The notes under the pieces: model-generated
What the model saw: only the letters and a program-made list of their open reading frames with translations
Database searches by the model: none
Told to the model about the DNA's origin: nothing
Shown: positions 8,856 through 17,718 of the stretch, piece after piece
Position numbering within the stretch: the first letter of the stretch is position 1
Layout: each line of letters opens with the position of its first letter
Translations under genes and position numbers: made by a program
From: Lachnospiraceae bacterium 10-1
Lineage (GTDB): Bacteria; Bacillota; Clostridia; Lachnospirales; Lachnospiraceae
Assembly: GCA_000403495.2 (NCBI GenBank)
Contig: KE159810.1
Span: 435,001 to 499,000, forward strand
Direction: 5' to 3'
DNA length: 64,000 bases

Positions 8856-10403
8856 CTACTGAGGGATCGCCACTACTGTCATACCTTCCACAAGTCCGGA
8901 TGACACATCTGTCACAACCTGTTCTCCCTGTGTCAGTCCTTCTGTGATCTGTACCATTGTGTCAGAAGAGATACCTGTGGTTACAGGCTTTTTCACTACA
9001 ATACTGTTTTCAATTACATAAACAAACTCGCCATCTACATCCACATTGACAGCCATAACAGGTACCAGTACTGCATCTGAAGCCTGTGCTGTGCTGATTA
9101 CCACCTTTGCCTCCACGCCTAAAACCACATCGCTGTCGGGATTGCTTAATTTTATTTCTGTTTTTACAACTGTTGCACCGCTGTTATTTGTTTCCGCCAT
9201 TTTATTAATCTTGGAAACTTCACCCTGATACTCTTTTCCACCAATAGTAATAGCTGCTTTCTGCCCCACCTGAATCTTATCCAGATCATATTTGGTGACA
9301 GAAATTTCAACCATCACTTCCTCAGTACTTTCAAGCTTAACGATCTGAGAGCCTGTCTGAACCACACCGCCGGGGACAGCACTTAATTCTGTAATTACTC
9401 CGTTAAATTCGGCAGTTAAGCCTCCCTTTACAGCTTCAAGACTTTCTAAAGTATGAGCAGCTTCAATTTCTTTTGTCTGGTTTTCTGCTTCCAATTCTTC
9501 TTTTGCACCGGAAGTCAGCCTGCTGTTTTCCGCTGAGCTTTGCTGGGACTTCATTTCAGAACGATACTCTTTATAATCCGTAAGCATTTTGTTATAAGCA
9601 TCCAGTTCCTCCTGCCAGCTTTTTATTTCCTTATTGTTCTGCTGTTCATAACTGTTAAGCTGAATCAGCTTCTGTAAGTTTAAATACTCATCTGAACCTG
9701 GCTGGTCCTGCCAATCCAGCAAAGAAATCTGGAGAAGCGCTCCCTCATATGCCAGATCACTTTTCTTCTTTTCAATTTTATTTTCAAGATTCGTTATGTA
9801 GGCTTCCGTATCTAAAATCTGCTGTTCCAAAACATCTAAATTTACATTGGCTTCATTCAGATCGCCCAGTTTTTCATTATTTGTCTGAACAGAATTGCTG
9901 TAGCTTCCTTCTGCAGACTGCATTTTAAGCTGTGCCAGTTCAATTTCCTTATTCAAATCATTCTCGTCATATGCAATCAGCACATCTCCTGCCGCTACTG
10001 CATCCCCCACCTGTACGGGAACATCACCAATCTTCACATTCACTTCTGAAAAATAGCTTTTTGTTTTTTCCGTGATAACTGTTCCGCTGGTGCTGATGGT
10101 CTGCTCTATCTCACCATTAACAGCCGCAGTGGTGGCAACCATCATCTGTGCTCCATTCCCTCCAAAAACACTTTTTAAAATGATCAGCAGGAGCAACACG
10201 CCTGCAATACTGAAAATGATTATTTTTTTGCGTTTCTTCTTTGCCTTTTTATCCAAAGGCTTCTTCTCTTTCTTTTCTTTTTTCTTCTTCCCCTCTTTTT
10301 TCCCTGAGGCTTCCTCTCCCTGCACAAGCTCTATTTCTGCCTTACTGCTTTCCTGTAAATTACCTGCTGCCTGTTCCTCGCTTATTACTGTCTTGTCAGC
10401 CAT
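8856..10403 (-). CDS. HlyD/MacA-like membrane fusion (adaptor) protein
   Basis: The 515-residue protein begins with an acidic then strongly lysine-rich cytoplasmic segment (about 20-60), a transmembrane helix (IIIFSIAGVLLLLIILKSVF), a biotinyl-lipoyl-like half (PVQVGDAVAAGDVL), a long coiled-coil hairpin (about 130-300), the returning lipoyl half (FNGVITELSAVPGGVV), and a beta-barrel with membrane-proximal domain at the end. In Gram-positives such adaptors partner MacB-type exporters. I start at ATG 10403 because GGAGG lies 7 bases upstream; the frame-1 GTG at 10418 is within that site. Confidence 0.88.
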   Translation of the reverse strand: MADKTVISEEQAAGNLQESSKAEIELVQGEEASGKKEGKKKKEKKEKKPLDKKAKKKRKKIIIFSIAGVLLLLIILKSVFGGNGAQMMVATTAAVNGEIEQTISTSGTVITEKTKSYFSEVNVKIGDVPVQVGDAVAAGDVLIAYDENDLNKEIELAQLKMQSAEGSYSNSVQTNNEKLGDLNEANVNLDVLEQQILDTEAYITNLENKIEKKKSDLAYEGALLQISLLDWQDQPGSDEYLNLQKLIQLNSYEQQNNKEIKSWQEELDAYNKMLTDYKEYRSEMKSQQSSAENSRLTSGAKEELEAENQTKEIEAAHTLESLEAVKGGLTAEFNGVITELSAVPGGVVQTGSQIVKLESTEEVMVEISVTKYDLDKIQVGQKAAITIGGKEYQGEVSKINKMAETNNSGATVVKTEIKLSNPDSDVVLGVEAKVVISTAQASDAVLVPVMAVNVDVDGEFVYVIENSIVVKKPVTTGISSDTMVQITEGLTQGEQVVTDVSSGLVEGMTVVAIPQ

Positions 10404-10450
10404 TCCTTTTTCCTCCACCTTATAAACTTATAAAATTATTGCATCTATAT

Positions 10451-11149
10451 TTAATCCAGCTCTTCTGAATTTATTTTATCTTCCACAATCTTGCCATCCA
10501 TAATCCTGATGATTCGTTTGGCCCTTGCCGCTATTTCATTATCATGGGTAATTAATATTACCGTTCTTCCCTCTGCGTGAAGCTCTTTTAAAATTCCCAT
10601 AATTTCTTTGGTGGAACCTGAGTCCAGATTTCCCGTAGGCTCATCGGCTAAAATAACCGGAGGCGCCTGTGCAATAGCTCTTGCAATCGCCACTCTCTGC
10701 TGCTGTCCGCCACTCATTTCCGAAGGCTTATGATCAATACGTGCAGACAGTCCTACCTTTTTCAGGGCGGTTTCAGAAAGTTTTTCCCTTTCTTTCTTTC
10801 CCACTCCCCGGTAAATCAATGGCAGCTCCACATTTTCCAAGGCAGTTAAACCTGCAATCAGATTAAATCCCTGAAAGATAAAGCCAATCTCGTGATTTCT
10901 GATATCTGACAGTTCATCATCCGTAAGACCTGAAACATCCTGTCCATTTAATATGTATGTACCGCTGGTAGGTACGTCCAGACACCCCAGCATATTCATT
11001 AGCGTAGACTTACCGGAACCCGACTGGCCGATGATGGCAACAAATTCGTTTTTATCAATCGATAAGTTTACATGGTCCAGTGCACGGACCTCATTCTCGC
11101 CAGGATTGTATATTTTACACATATCCTGAATTTCAATCAATCCACTCAT
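10451..11149 (-). CDS. MacB/LolD-type ABC transporter ATPase
   Basis: The 232-residue ATPase has Walker [10 protein letters not shown], the Q-loop FIFQGFNL, signature [15 protein letters not shown], Walker [13 protein letters not shown] and the H-loop LITHD, all in LolD/MacB-specific wording. It powers the permease and adaptor encoded just downstream. First gene of the operon; the promoter-operator lies about 35-65 bp upstream of its start. Confidence 0.92.
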   Translation of the reverse strand: MSGLIEIQDMCKIYNPGENEVRALDHVNLSIDKNEFVAIIGQSGSGKSTLMNMLGCLDVPTSGTYILNGQDVSGLTDDELSDIRNHEIGFIFQGFNLIAGLTALENVELPLIYRGVGKKEREKLSETALKKVGLSARIDHKPSEMSGGQQQRVAIARAIAQAPPVILADEPTGNLDSGSTKEIMGILKELHAEGRTVILITHDNEIAARAKRIIRIMDGKIVEDKINSEELD

Positions 11150-11178
11150 GTATTTATTTGCTCCTTATTGCTTTGTAC

Positions 11179-11212
11179 TATTGTATTATACATCTAATAC
11201 AATAATTGTCAA
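11179..11212 (-). promoter_or_regulatory. Promoter with overlapping palindromic operator for the MacB-type operon
   Basis: On the minus strand: -35 TTGACA (11212-11207), 16-bp spacer, -10 TATAAT (11190-11185). A perfect dyad, TATTGTATTA-6 bp-TAATACAATA (arms 11179-11188 and 11195-11204), covers the -10 and most of the spacer. A repressor dimer bound there would block RNA polymerase. The dyad resembles operators of GntR/YtrA, PadR or MarR-type regulators; no regulator gene is adjacent in the window. Confidence 0.8.
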
Positions 11213-11289
11213 CCTTAAAATATATTTACCAATCCAGATATGCAAAATTACCTGTAAGAATTGCACAGTTAATTCTGCGTGGATGGACT

Positions 11290-11328
11290 AAAACAAATTT
11301 GACACATTCTGCGTGTCAAATTTGTTTT
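11290..11328. repeat. Perfect 16-bp inverted repeat in the intergenic region
   Basis: Arms AAAACAAATTTGACAC (11290-11305) and its exact complement (11313-11328) flank the loop ATTCTGC. The stem ends in A/T runs on both strands, so it could act as a bidirectional terminator, but no gene ends immediately beside it. The 10-mer ATTCTGCGTG occurs in the loop and right arm and again about 35 bp away, near 11272. Confidence 0.75.
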
Positions 11329-11406
11329 CTCACATATTATAACGAATCATACACATAAAAAATTACAAAAATATATAAAAATATATTAATTTTTTCTAAA
11401 GGCAAA

Positions 11407-11442
11407 AAAAATACTACTTTAAAGTAAAAAAGTAGTATTTTT
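11407..11442 (-). terminator. Intrinsic terminator of the vWA lipoprotein gene
   Basis: A perfect 14-bp stem, AAAAATACTACTTT paired across an 8-base loop, ends on the minus strand in a run of eight T. It begins about 25 bp after the stop codon at 11468. The rest of the 318-bp gap 11150-11467 holds only this terminator, the inverted repeat and the MacB operon promoter. Confidence 0.85.
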
Positions 11443-11467
11443 CGTGGTATTCACTCTCAAAAAGTAT

Positions 11468-13138
11468 TTATCTCACTTCTTTTACCAGATCTTCAAATTC
11501 TGCCTTGTACTCATCACTAAGTTCTAAATCTTTTAAAACAGAAAGCACATGATCTATTGATGCTTCTTCCGGATACCTGCTTTTAGATGCTAACAGCCCA
11601 AATTCCGCTACTGCTGCCGCAAACTGAAAGTCCTCCCCCGGTTCTGCCATATAGCTGTCATAACTTACCGGATACTGTAAAAGCTCACTTTCCTCCTCCG
11701 CCGGTTTTTTATAACGGATACTGATAGTAAGCCACTCCTGCTCTAACGCACTGCTGCTGCCGGCCTGTTCCAACTCTTCTTTATAATTGTCTCCATATTT
11801 TAGTTCGTCTATTTCCTTCCCGCTCATTGTACAAAGAGGCTCCTTTAAGATCAGTTCATATAAAACCGTCACACTATGTCCTGCTCCGATCTCACCAGCA
11901 TCTTTCGTATCATCATGAAAATCCTCCTTTGCAAGGGAACGGTTTTCGTATCCAATCAGCCTATAAGCAGAGACAACAGCCGGATTAAATTCCACCTGAA
12001 ACTTTACGTCCTTACAAATAGTCAAAAGCGTAGCTGTCATTTCTTCTACCAGAACCTTCTTTGCCTCCCTAAGACTGTCGATATAGGCATAATTTCCATT
12101 TCCCTTATCAGCCAGGGTTTCCATTTTGTTATCCTTGATATTTCCGATTCCCAGGCCAAGAACTGACAGGAAAATTCCTGATTCTTTCTTTTCCGTAATC
12201 AACTCTTCCAGTTCTTCCTCAGTGGTAAGCCCAATATTTAAATCCCCGTCTGTAGCCAGAATAATTCTGTTATTGCCGCCTTCAATAAAGTTTTCCTCTG
12301 CAATTTCATATGCGGTTTCAATTCCCTGACTTCCATTCGTTCCGCCACCTGCTTTCAGAGAGTTTAATGCTCTTTTGATTTTTGTGGTTTCATTTCCTTT
12401 TGCACCTTCTAAGACCACCTTATCTCCGCTTGCATAGGTGACAATCGAAATTCTGTCCTTCTCCGTAAGGTTCTCAGCCAAAAGGCTAAAAGATTCCTGC
12501 AAAAGAGGAAGCTTATCATAATCCCCCATAGAACCAGACACATCCAAAAGAAAAACAAGGTTTGAAGGCGGTGCATTCTTATAATCAATGTCCTGTGTTT
12601 TCAGCCCTATCATCAAAAGCTGGGTTTCTTCATTCCACGGACAGGTACTAATTTGTGTGGTCACGCCAAAGGGTTCGCTTCCTTCCGGTTCTTTATAGTC
12701 ATAAGTAAAATAATTCAACATTTCCTCTATTCTGACTGCGCCTTCCGGAATATCCTCAAGGGAATAACCATCAGTGATCATTCTTCGCAGGTTGCTGTAA
12801 GAAGCGGTATCCACATCAGCCGAAAAGGTGGAAAGGGGAGCATTCATAACAGACAAAAATCCTGTTTCCTCCCATTTGCCATACTTTTCGCCATTTTCTT
12901 CCGGCCAGTCAAAATCATAGCAGGACTGGACATAGCTTCCTTCTGGCTCCTCTGCTGCTTCCTCATTCGTAAAATAAAATTCTTCTTCCGCAGGTACTGT
13001 ATCATAATACTCCCCTGCATCTGTTTCCCCACCTGCATATTCTGGTGCCTCTGCACTTTTATCACTTCTTCCGCATCCTGCCAGACTCCCCGCTATAAGT
13101 GCCATTACTAATAAAAAACCAATCCCTTTTCTTTTCAT
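11468..13138 (-). CDS. von Willebrand factor A domain lipoprotein (YfbK-like)
   Basis: The 556-residue protein has a lipoprotein signal (GFLLVMALIAGSLAGC, lipid-modified Cys at about residue 22), an acidic linker, a YfbK-type N-terminal domain (LSTFSADVDTASYSNLRR), a vWA domain with an intact MIDAS (DVSGSMG from D199, the GGTNGS Thr, and TDGDLNIG Asp), and a DUF3520-like C-terminal part (VSYDSYM...FAAAVAEFGLL). It is anchored outside the membrane and probably binds a protein ligand through a divalent metal. I start at ATG 13138 (GGAGG 7 bases upstream); the open frame to 13264 is not supported. Confidence 0.85.
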   Translation of the reverse strand: MKRKGIGFLLVMALIAGSLAGCGRSDKSAEAPEYAGGETDAGEYYDTVPAEEEFYFTNEEAAEEPEGSYVQSCYDFDWPEENGEKYGKWEETGFLSVMNAPLSTFSADVDTASYSNLRRMITDGYSLEDIPEGAVRIEEMLNYFTYDYKEPEGSEPFGVTTQISTCPWNEETQLLMIGLKTQDIDYKNAPPSNLVFLLDVSGSMGDYDKLPLLQESFSLLAENLTEKDRISIVTYASGDKVVLEGAKGNETTKIKRALNSLKAGGGTNGSQGIETAYEIAEENFIEGGNNRIILATDGDLNIGLTTEEELEELITEKKESGIFLSVLGLGIGNIKDNKMETLADKGNGNYAYIDSLREAKKVLVEEMTATLLTICKDVKFQVEFNPAVVSAYRLIGYENRSLAKEDFHDDTKDAGEIGAGHSVTVLYELILKEPLCTMSGKEIDELKYGDNYKEELEQAGSSSALEQEWLTISIRYKKPAEEESELLQYPVSYDSYMAEPGEDFQFAAAVAEFGLLASKSRYPEEASIDHVLSVLKDLELSDEYKAEFEDLVKEVR

Positions 13139-13305
13139 AATCCTTCCTCCCGGCAGTCCTTCTTCTCCTAAAAAGCTTCGCACATCTACTCTGCTTATAA
13201 AGCTAAATCTATGTATTATGTGCAAATGATAAATATCTATATAATGGATACGCATAAAAAACATTTTTTTATGGCTCTTTTCAGATAAAAATTAAACCAC
13301 AAAGC

Positions 13306-14127
13306 TTAATTGCCGGCACTTTCATAAATCCGCGTTCCATACTGAAACAATGCATAAGCAGCACACCAAAATATCGCTGCAATCACACATTCAACACCAA
13401 TGATGCCGGGAGAAATGCCGCTTTTTAAAAAGAAACCAGCCGGCAGATACGCCACAAAAGCAAAAGGAATTACCCAGGTAATTAAAAACCTGATTCCCTT
13501 TGCATAAATTTCCGTAGGATATTTTGCAAAGTCAGCCATTTCATATGCCAGCTGCAAAAAAGGCCCGCTGGTCTTAAGCCAAAATGCAAATGAAGCAAAG
13601 AATAGTTTTATAGAAGTATAAATTAACGCTCCTGCCAAAACCGACACAAAAAACAGCACAAAATGCAGTGCATCTACAATGACAATCCCTTTTGCCAAAG
13701 CCCTGCACACAAGGATCGTGCCAATCAAAAGTTCCCCAAGAGCATCCGGCTGCAGCTTTTCCGCAATCACCTGAAAAAAGAGGTTCATTGGCCGCAACAT
13801 ATAACGGTCAAAATCCCCATTAAGAACAAGCCTCCATGCCACCAGCCATATATTATCTGTAAAAAGGTGGTCTATCCCTCTGGGAATCTGGGCAAAGCCA
13901 TAAATAAAAATCAATTGGTCCAGCGTCCAGCCTTTCAGGGACGGAATCTGTTCAAACACCAGATATAAAAAGGCAATCCCTAAAATCTGATTGAAGAAAA
14001 AGCCAAACAATCCCATAAGAAAATCAACTTTCGACTGCATAATCGTTTTTAAAAACTGGGCAATTAAAACCCGGTAAAGCCGCAGATATCGTTTCAGTTT
14101 ACTCATCTTAAACCATGCCTTTCCCAC
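13306..14127 (-). CDS. ABC-2 family permease (COG3694-like)
   Basis: The 273-residue membrane protein has about six hydrophobic segments and the family phrases FIYGFAQIPRGIDHLFTDNIW and FDRYMLRPMNLFFQVI. It is one of two permeases of an uncharacterised ABC-2 exporter; partners are the permease at 14161-14982 and ATPase at 14979-15998. The frame starts at a GTG (14127) with AAAGGG upstream; an ATG at 14106 is an alternative. Substrate unknown. Confidence 0.82.
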   Translation of the reverse strand: MGKAWFKMSKLKRYLRLYRVLIAQFLKTIMQSKVDFLMGLFGFFFNQILGIAFLYLVFEQIPSLKGWTLDQLIFIYGFAQIPRGIDHLFTDNIWLVAWRLVLNGDFDRYMLRPMNLFFQVIAEKLQPDALGELLIGTILVCRALAKGIVIVDALHFVLFFVSVLAGALIYTSIKLFFASFAFWLKTSGPFLQLAYEMADFAKYPTEIYAKGIRFLITWVIPFAFVAYLPAGFFLKSGISPGIIGVECVIAAIFWCAAYALFQYGTRIYESAGN

Positions 14128-14160
14128 ATAAATCTTTCCCTTTCAGGAATTCTACCTTCG

Positions 14161-14982
14161 TTAACCACCAAGCACTACCAGACGTTTCGTCACTTTTTTC
14201 CATATCAGACTTCCCAGCAAATAAAGAAACACCACCCAGACTGCCTGTCTAAGCAGCATAAACATAAGTGTGCTTCCGGTATATTTTCCAAGATAAATCA
14301 TGACAGGAGTATAAATCATTGAAGAAAATGGCAGGAAATCAAACACACGCCTTACTGTTTCCGGGAAAAAACTAATGGGAATCAACTGTCCCGTAAGAAA
14401 TCCAAGTAAGGCTTCCTTTACCATTCTAAGTCCAAAAATATAAGTAGTAAAAAATGCAATCATTCCAAAGCAAAAGTCAAACAGCACATAAATTAAAAAG
14501 CTCATAATACAACTTAGCAAAAATAAACAAATCTCCCCTACCCCTGCCAGCGCAAGCCCAAGCACTGTCACCTTATATATTTCCAACCCAATCCAGATAA
14601 AAATGCATGGTACCAAAAACCGATACATCAAGACTCCAAAAGCCTGGGACATCAGACTCAAACGGTAGTCAATGGGTTTAATCAGATTCATTGCAACTGT
14701 TCCCTGTACCACATCATTACTTACCTGAGTGGAAATAGAAACCATAACTACAGAAGATGTAACATAAACCATGAACACATAAACCACCATCTCACTTCGG
14801 GACAGACCGCCAAGCACTTCCTGTCCGGAGCTTCCATAAATAGCCATCCAAAGATAATACCTGATAAAGGAGCTGAACAGGTCAATTAAAATAAACAAAT
14901 AAAAGGCGCCTTTATACGCCAGCTGCCGCTTCATTTCATTGGTGGCAAATGGCAGGTAGATTTTTAACTGCTTTCCCATCAC
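14161..14982 (-). CDS. ABC-2 family permease (COG4587-like)
   Basis: The 273-residue protein has six predicted membrane helices (first near residues 24-42) and the family motif VVQGTVAMNLIKPIDYRL, the counterpart of the RPMN motif in its partner at 13306-14127. Its start overlaps the stop of the ATPase gene by 4 bp (ATGA), so the two are translationally coupled. Confidence 0.84.
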   Translation of the reverse strand: MMGKQLKIYLPFATNEMKRQLAYKGAFYLFILIDLFSSFIRYYLWMAIYGSSGQEVLGGLSRSEMVVYVFMVYVTSSVVMVSISTQVSNDVVQGTVAMNLIKPIDYRLSLMSQAFGVLMYRFLVPCIFIWIGLEIYKVTVLGLALAGVGEICLFLLSCIMSFLIYVLFDFCFGMIAFFTTYIFGLRMVKEALLGFLTGQLIPISFFPETVRRVFDFLPFSSMIYTPVMIYLGKYTGSTLMFMLLRQAVWVVFLYLLGSLIWKKVTKRLVVLGG

Positions 14983-15998
14983 TCACCCTCCATCATGCCA
15001 TGATTGTAGATTTCTTTTACGATCTGGGCAAGCTCTGTCTCCTGAATCTGCACATCTTTAATTTCCACTCTTTCCATCACTGCTGAAAGAATCTGGGGTA
15101 CCTGTATTTTATGCTTATCAAAAGTCACATTCAAAGTACTGCTTTCTTTATCATAAACGACGGTTAAGCCGCCTTCCTCCACCCCTAAAATTTCAGGCAG
15201 GCAAAGCTCTTTTACCTTTTCCGGCTCCCTGATCTCCACCGCCACTGTTCTTTTGGTTCCGTATATCTCCTTCAAATTTTGAAGCGAACCATCATATATT
15301 TTCTTTCCTTCATCAATAATAATGATCCGGCTGCACAGTTCTTCAATATCGCCAATATCATGTGTAGTTAAAATCACTGTGGTTTCGTATTTCTCATTGA
15401 TTTCTTTGATTGCTTTCCGAATATTATCTTTCACCACAAGATCAAGCCCAATAGTCGGCTCATCTAAATAAAGCACCTTAGGATTATGTAAAAGAGCAGC
15501 TCCCAAATCCGCCCGCATTCTCTGCCCTAAAGACAAGGTACGCACAGGCCTGTCAAAAAACTCGTCAAGGTTCAGCACTTTATTTAGAAATTCCATTTGT
15601 GTATTAAACGCTTCCTCTGACACATTATAAATCTCTTTTAATATGGTAAAGGATTCACTTAAGGGCAGATCCCACCAAAGCTGGGTTCTCTGCCCAAATA
15701 CAACACCAATATTCTGCGCATTTTCCTTTCGGCGGCGGCTGGGATTAATCCCAGCCACCTCACAGCTTCCTTTTGTGGGCGTCAGGATTCCCGTCATCAT
15801 CTTAATGGTGGTGGATTTACCGGCCCCATTGCTGCCGATATATCCAACAATTTCCCCCTTTTTAATCGTAAATGAGATGTCATCCACTGCCCTTTTAATC
15901 ACTTTTTCATTAGAAAACAAGCCCTTAACAGCTCCGCCAAGTCCTGGATATTTCTTAGGCGATACAAAATCCTTATGAATATGATCTACCTTAATCAT
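14979..15998 (-). CDS. ABC transporter ATPase (COG4586-like)
   Basis: The 339-residue ATPase has an extended N-terminus (DHIHKDFVSPKKYPGLGGAVKGLF) typical of the COG4586 group, Walker A GSNGAGKST, signature LSLGQRMRADL, Walker B VLYLDEPTIGLD and H-loop LTTHD, then a C-terminal regulatory extension of about 100 residues. It energises the two permeases that follow. The operon ATPase-permease-permease is complete; the exported substrate is not known for this family. Confidence 0.9.
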   Translation of the reverse strand: MIKVDHIHKDFVSPKKYPGLGGAVKGLFSNEKVIKRAVDDISFTIKKGEIVGYIGSNGAGKSTTIKMMTGILTPTKGSCEVAGINPSRRRKENAQNIGVVFGQRTQLWWDLPLSESFTILKEIYNVSEEAFNTQMEFLNKVLNLDEFFDRPVRTLSLGQRMRADLGAALLHNPKVLYLDEPTIGLDLVVKDNIRKAIKEINEKYETTVILTTHDIGDIEELCSRIIIIDEGKKIYDGSLQNLKEIYGTKRTVAVEIREPEKVKELCLPEILGVEEGGLTVVYDKESSTLNVTFDKHKIQVPQILSAVMERVEIKDVQIQETELAQIVKEIYNHGMMEGE

Positions 15999-16040
15999 AA
16001 AAACTCCTTTACAGTCCGGACGTTTTTTTAATCCAAACTG

Positions 16041-16808
16041 TTATTTTACAACAGACTCCACTTTCTTTACTTTTTTCGGAACCGCCGCCTCCTTAAGAAT
16101 CAGACTAAGCTTCTTATACACCAGCATTGTCACTAAAGACACACTCCCGCCTTTTAACAAATTAAGAGGCGCCACTGCAAAAACCACAAGGGTAGCCACA
16201 CTGGTAATATTGGAATTAATGGCAGTTCCCATTCCTACAATAACATCCAAAGGCATTCCATACAAAGCTGCAAATGCCGGAAGTAAATAAATAGCATTAA
16301 ACATGGTTCCAAATACTGTCATAATCAATGTTCCAAGAGCAGATGCAATAGCAGCATTTTTCTTTGTCTTTTTAAACAGATAAAGAATTGATGCAGGAAG
16401 AATAAAGCTGCACCCGATCACAAAATTGGCCAAATCCCCAACAAATGCCGTGCTGGTTCCTTTCATAAAAAGCTTCAACAATATTTTGCAGAACTCTATC
16501 ATTACGCCTGCCACCGGTCCAAAAGCAAATGCACCGATCAAAGCAGGAATTTCACTGAAATCCAATTCATAAAAAGATGGTGCAAAAGGCACTGGAAATT
16601 CAAACATCATTAATACTGCTGAAATTGCTGCAAACACACCAATCATCACCATTTTTCTGGTACTTAAAATTCTTTCATTACTTCCGTTTTTCTTTTTGCA
16701 TATCTTTTCAGTAAGATAAGCAATTCCAAAAAGTGCCGCCGCAATTCCCACTGAAACCAGCACAAATACCACATTGTCTTTTACACTTGTCCATAATCCA
16801 TTATTCAT
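16041..16808 (-). CDS. ribU: Riboflavin ECF transporter S component RibU
   Basis: The 255-residue membrane protein binds riboflavin or FMN as the S component of an energy-coupling factor transporter; the shared EcfAAT module is not in this window. About six helices are visible, with the RibU-typical segments MMFEFPVPFAP and the ELDFSEIPALIGAFAFGPVAGVMIE block. The assignment is backed by the FMN riboswitch in its leader. The start is ATG 16808, with AGGAGG 7 bases upstream; the longer frame to 16835 is rejected. It lies downstream of a transcriptional attenuator. Confidence 0.93.
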   Translation of the reverse strand: MNNGLWTSVKDNVVFVLVSVGIAAALFGIAYLTEKICKKKNGSNERILSTRKMVMIGVFAAISAVLMMFEFPVPFAPSFYELDFSEIPALIGAFAFGPVAGVMIEFCKILLKLFMKGTSTAFVGDLANFVIGCSFILPASILYLFKKTKKNAAIASALGTLIMTVFGTMFNAIYLLPAFAALYGMPLDVIVGMGTAINSNITSVATLVVFAVAPLNLLKGGSVSLVTMLVYKKLSLILKEAAVPKKVKKVESVVK

Positions 16809-16876
16809 TTCTTTTCCTCCTAAAAACTTCCGCATATTGCAGTATTAAATTTTCAGAAAGGTTCTTCCTCATAAAG

Positions 16877-16946
16877 TAAAAGCCCTGAACGTTTGCTTCC
16901 ACTGTACAGGCAACTATCTTACCTGCCGGAATTAATCATTCAGGGC
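16877..16946 (-). terminator. Riboswitch-controlled terminator upstream of ribU
   Basis: The outer stem GCCCTGAA/TTCAGGGC (16939-16946 with 16882-16889) encloses an inner hairpin GGCAGG...CCTGCC-like, followed on the minus strand by TTTTACTTT. It is placed between the aptamer and ribU as expected for a transcription-attenuation expression platform: FMN bound favours termination. Confidence 0.8.
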
Positions 16947-16999
16947 ATAAATTACTTCACACAAAACTGTTTTACTGCATGCACAGTAAACCGCCAGTT

Positions 17000-17137
17000 T
17001 CTTCTACCATCCAGACTTTACTGTTGGTTTTGGAGTTTCACCAAATCAGCCATTTTGTTTTCATCTGCGCACCTGACAAAAACTCATGGGTCGCGGACTA
17101 TACCGCCAGTAGGGAATTTCACCCTGCCCCGAAGAAC
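17000..17137 (-). promoter_or_regulatory. FMN riboswitch (RFN element)
   Basis: On the minus strand the conserved RFN blocks follow in order: TTCGGGGCAGGGTGAAATTC, CCTACTGGCGGTATAGTCCG, GATTTGGTGAAACTCC, AACCAACAGTAAAGTCTGG, ATGGTAGAAGAA. This is the full six-helix aptamer. It senses FMN and would switch off the RibU gene when flavin is plentiful. The 492-bp gap 16836-17327 is fully explained by this element, its terminator and the divergent promoter at 17259-17287. Confidence 0.96.
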
Positions 17138-17258
17138 TTTTCTTTATTTACGAAAAATATTGTAACACTGTTTCTTTCAGTAGGCAATAGATAAATTTGT
17201 ATTTCCATTTCATTCATTAAACCATACTATTTATTTTTCATTTTCGTCTATATTTAAG

Positions 17259-17287
17259 TAGACTTCATGCTCTGCCCGTGATACAAT
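17259..17287 (+). promoter_or_regulatory. Promoter of the heptad-repeat protein gene
   Basis: -35 TAGACT (17259-17264), 17-bp spacer, -10 TACAAT (17282-17287), about 40 bp before the start codon at 17328. Confidence 0.6.
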
Positions 17288-17327
17288 AGCTGTATAAGGG
17301 GCTTTCAACATGGAGGGTATCATAAAT

Positions 17328-17630
17328 ATGACAAATAGTGAAAAAATAGATCTGCTTTTAGCAGAAATGCAAGGCATGAAGTCCGACATGCAAAGCATGA
17401 AATCTGACATGCGGGGCATGAAGTCTGATATGCAGGACATGAAATTTAATTTGCAAAATATGAATAATAAAATCGACACTTTAGAATCCCAAATTAAGCA
17501 GACAGAACGTGTATTAAGAAATGAAATAAAAAAAGAATTTGGCTTAGTGCTCGATGAAATTGAAAGGGTGCATCGTATTCTTGACAAGCACAAGGCTGAT
17601 GCTTCTATGCATTGTATAACAGCTTTTTAA
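17328..17630 (+). CDS. Small heptad-repeat coiled-coil protein
   Basis: The 100-residue protein is almost entirely coiled coil. From residue 17 it has four 7-residue repeats of the type MKSDMQx (M and M at a/d-like positions), followed by NMNNKIDTLESQIKQTERVLRNEIKKEF and a helical end. No transmembrane segment or catalytic motif is seen. I start at ATG 17328 with GGAGGG 10 bases upstream; an in-frame ATG at 17310 overlaps that site. It resembles the small DUF-type coiled coils common in Clostridia; function unknown. It has its own promoter and a shared convergent terminator with tex. Confidence 0.7.
   Translation: MTNSEKIDLLLAEMQGMKSDMQSMKSDMRGMKSDMQDMKFNLQNMNNKIDTLESQIKQTERVLRNEIKKEFGLVLDEIERVHRILDKHKADASMHCITAF
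17376..17459 (+). repeat. Four 21-bp tandem repeats inside the coiled-coil gene
   Basis: Units start with ATGAA and encode MKSDMQS, MKSDMRG, MKSDMQD and the degenerate MKFNLQN. A partial unit (ATGCAAGGC) precedes them at 17367. The DNA units differ mainly at third codon positions, indicating older repeat growth under protein selection. Confidence 0.85.
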
Positions 17631-17670
17631 AGGAGCAGTCAGAACGCTTCGCCAGTCATCCAAATTATGT

Positions 17671-17708
17671 AAAAAGTGTAAAGTCTGTAAAATGACCTTA
17701 CACTTTTT
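17671..17708. terminator. Bidirectional terminator between the coiled-coil gene and tex
   Basis: A perfect 11-bp stem AAAAAGTGTAA/TTACACTTTTT (17671-17681 and 17698-17708) with A/T tails on both sides lies between two convergent genes and can end both transcripts. Confidence 0.8.
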
Positions 17709-17718
17709 TATTAACACA

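Noticed and set aside
17231-17593. Minus-strand frame opposite the coiled-coil gene
   Set aside because: It is the mirror of the 21-bp repeats; the plus-strand frame has a promoter, ribosome site and sensible coiled-coil periodicity.
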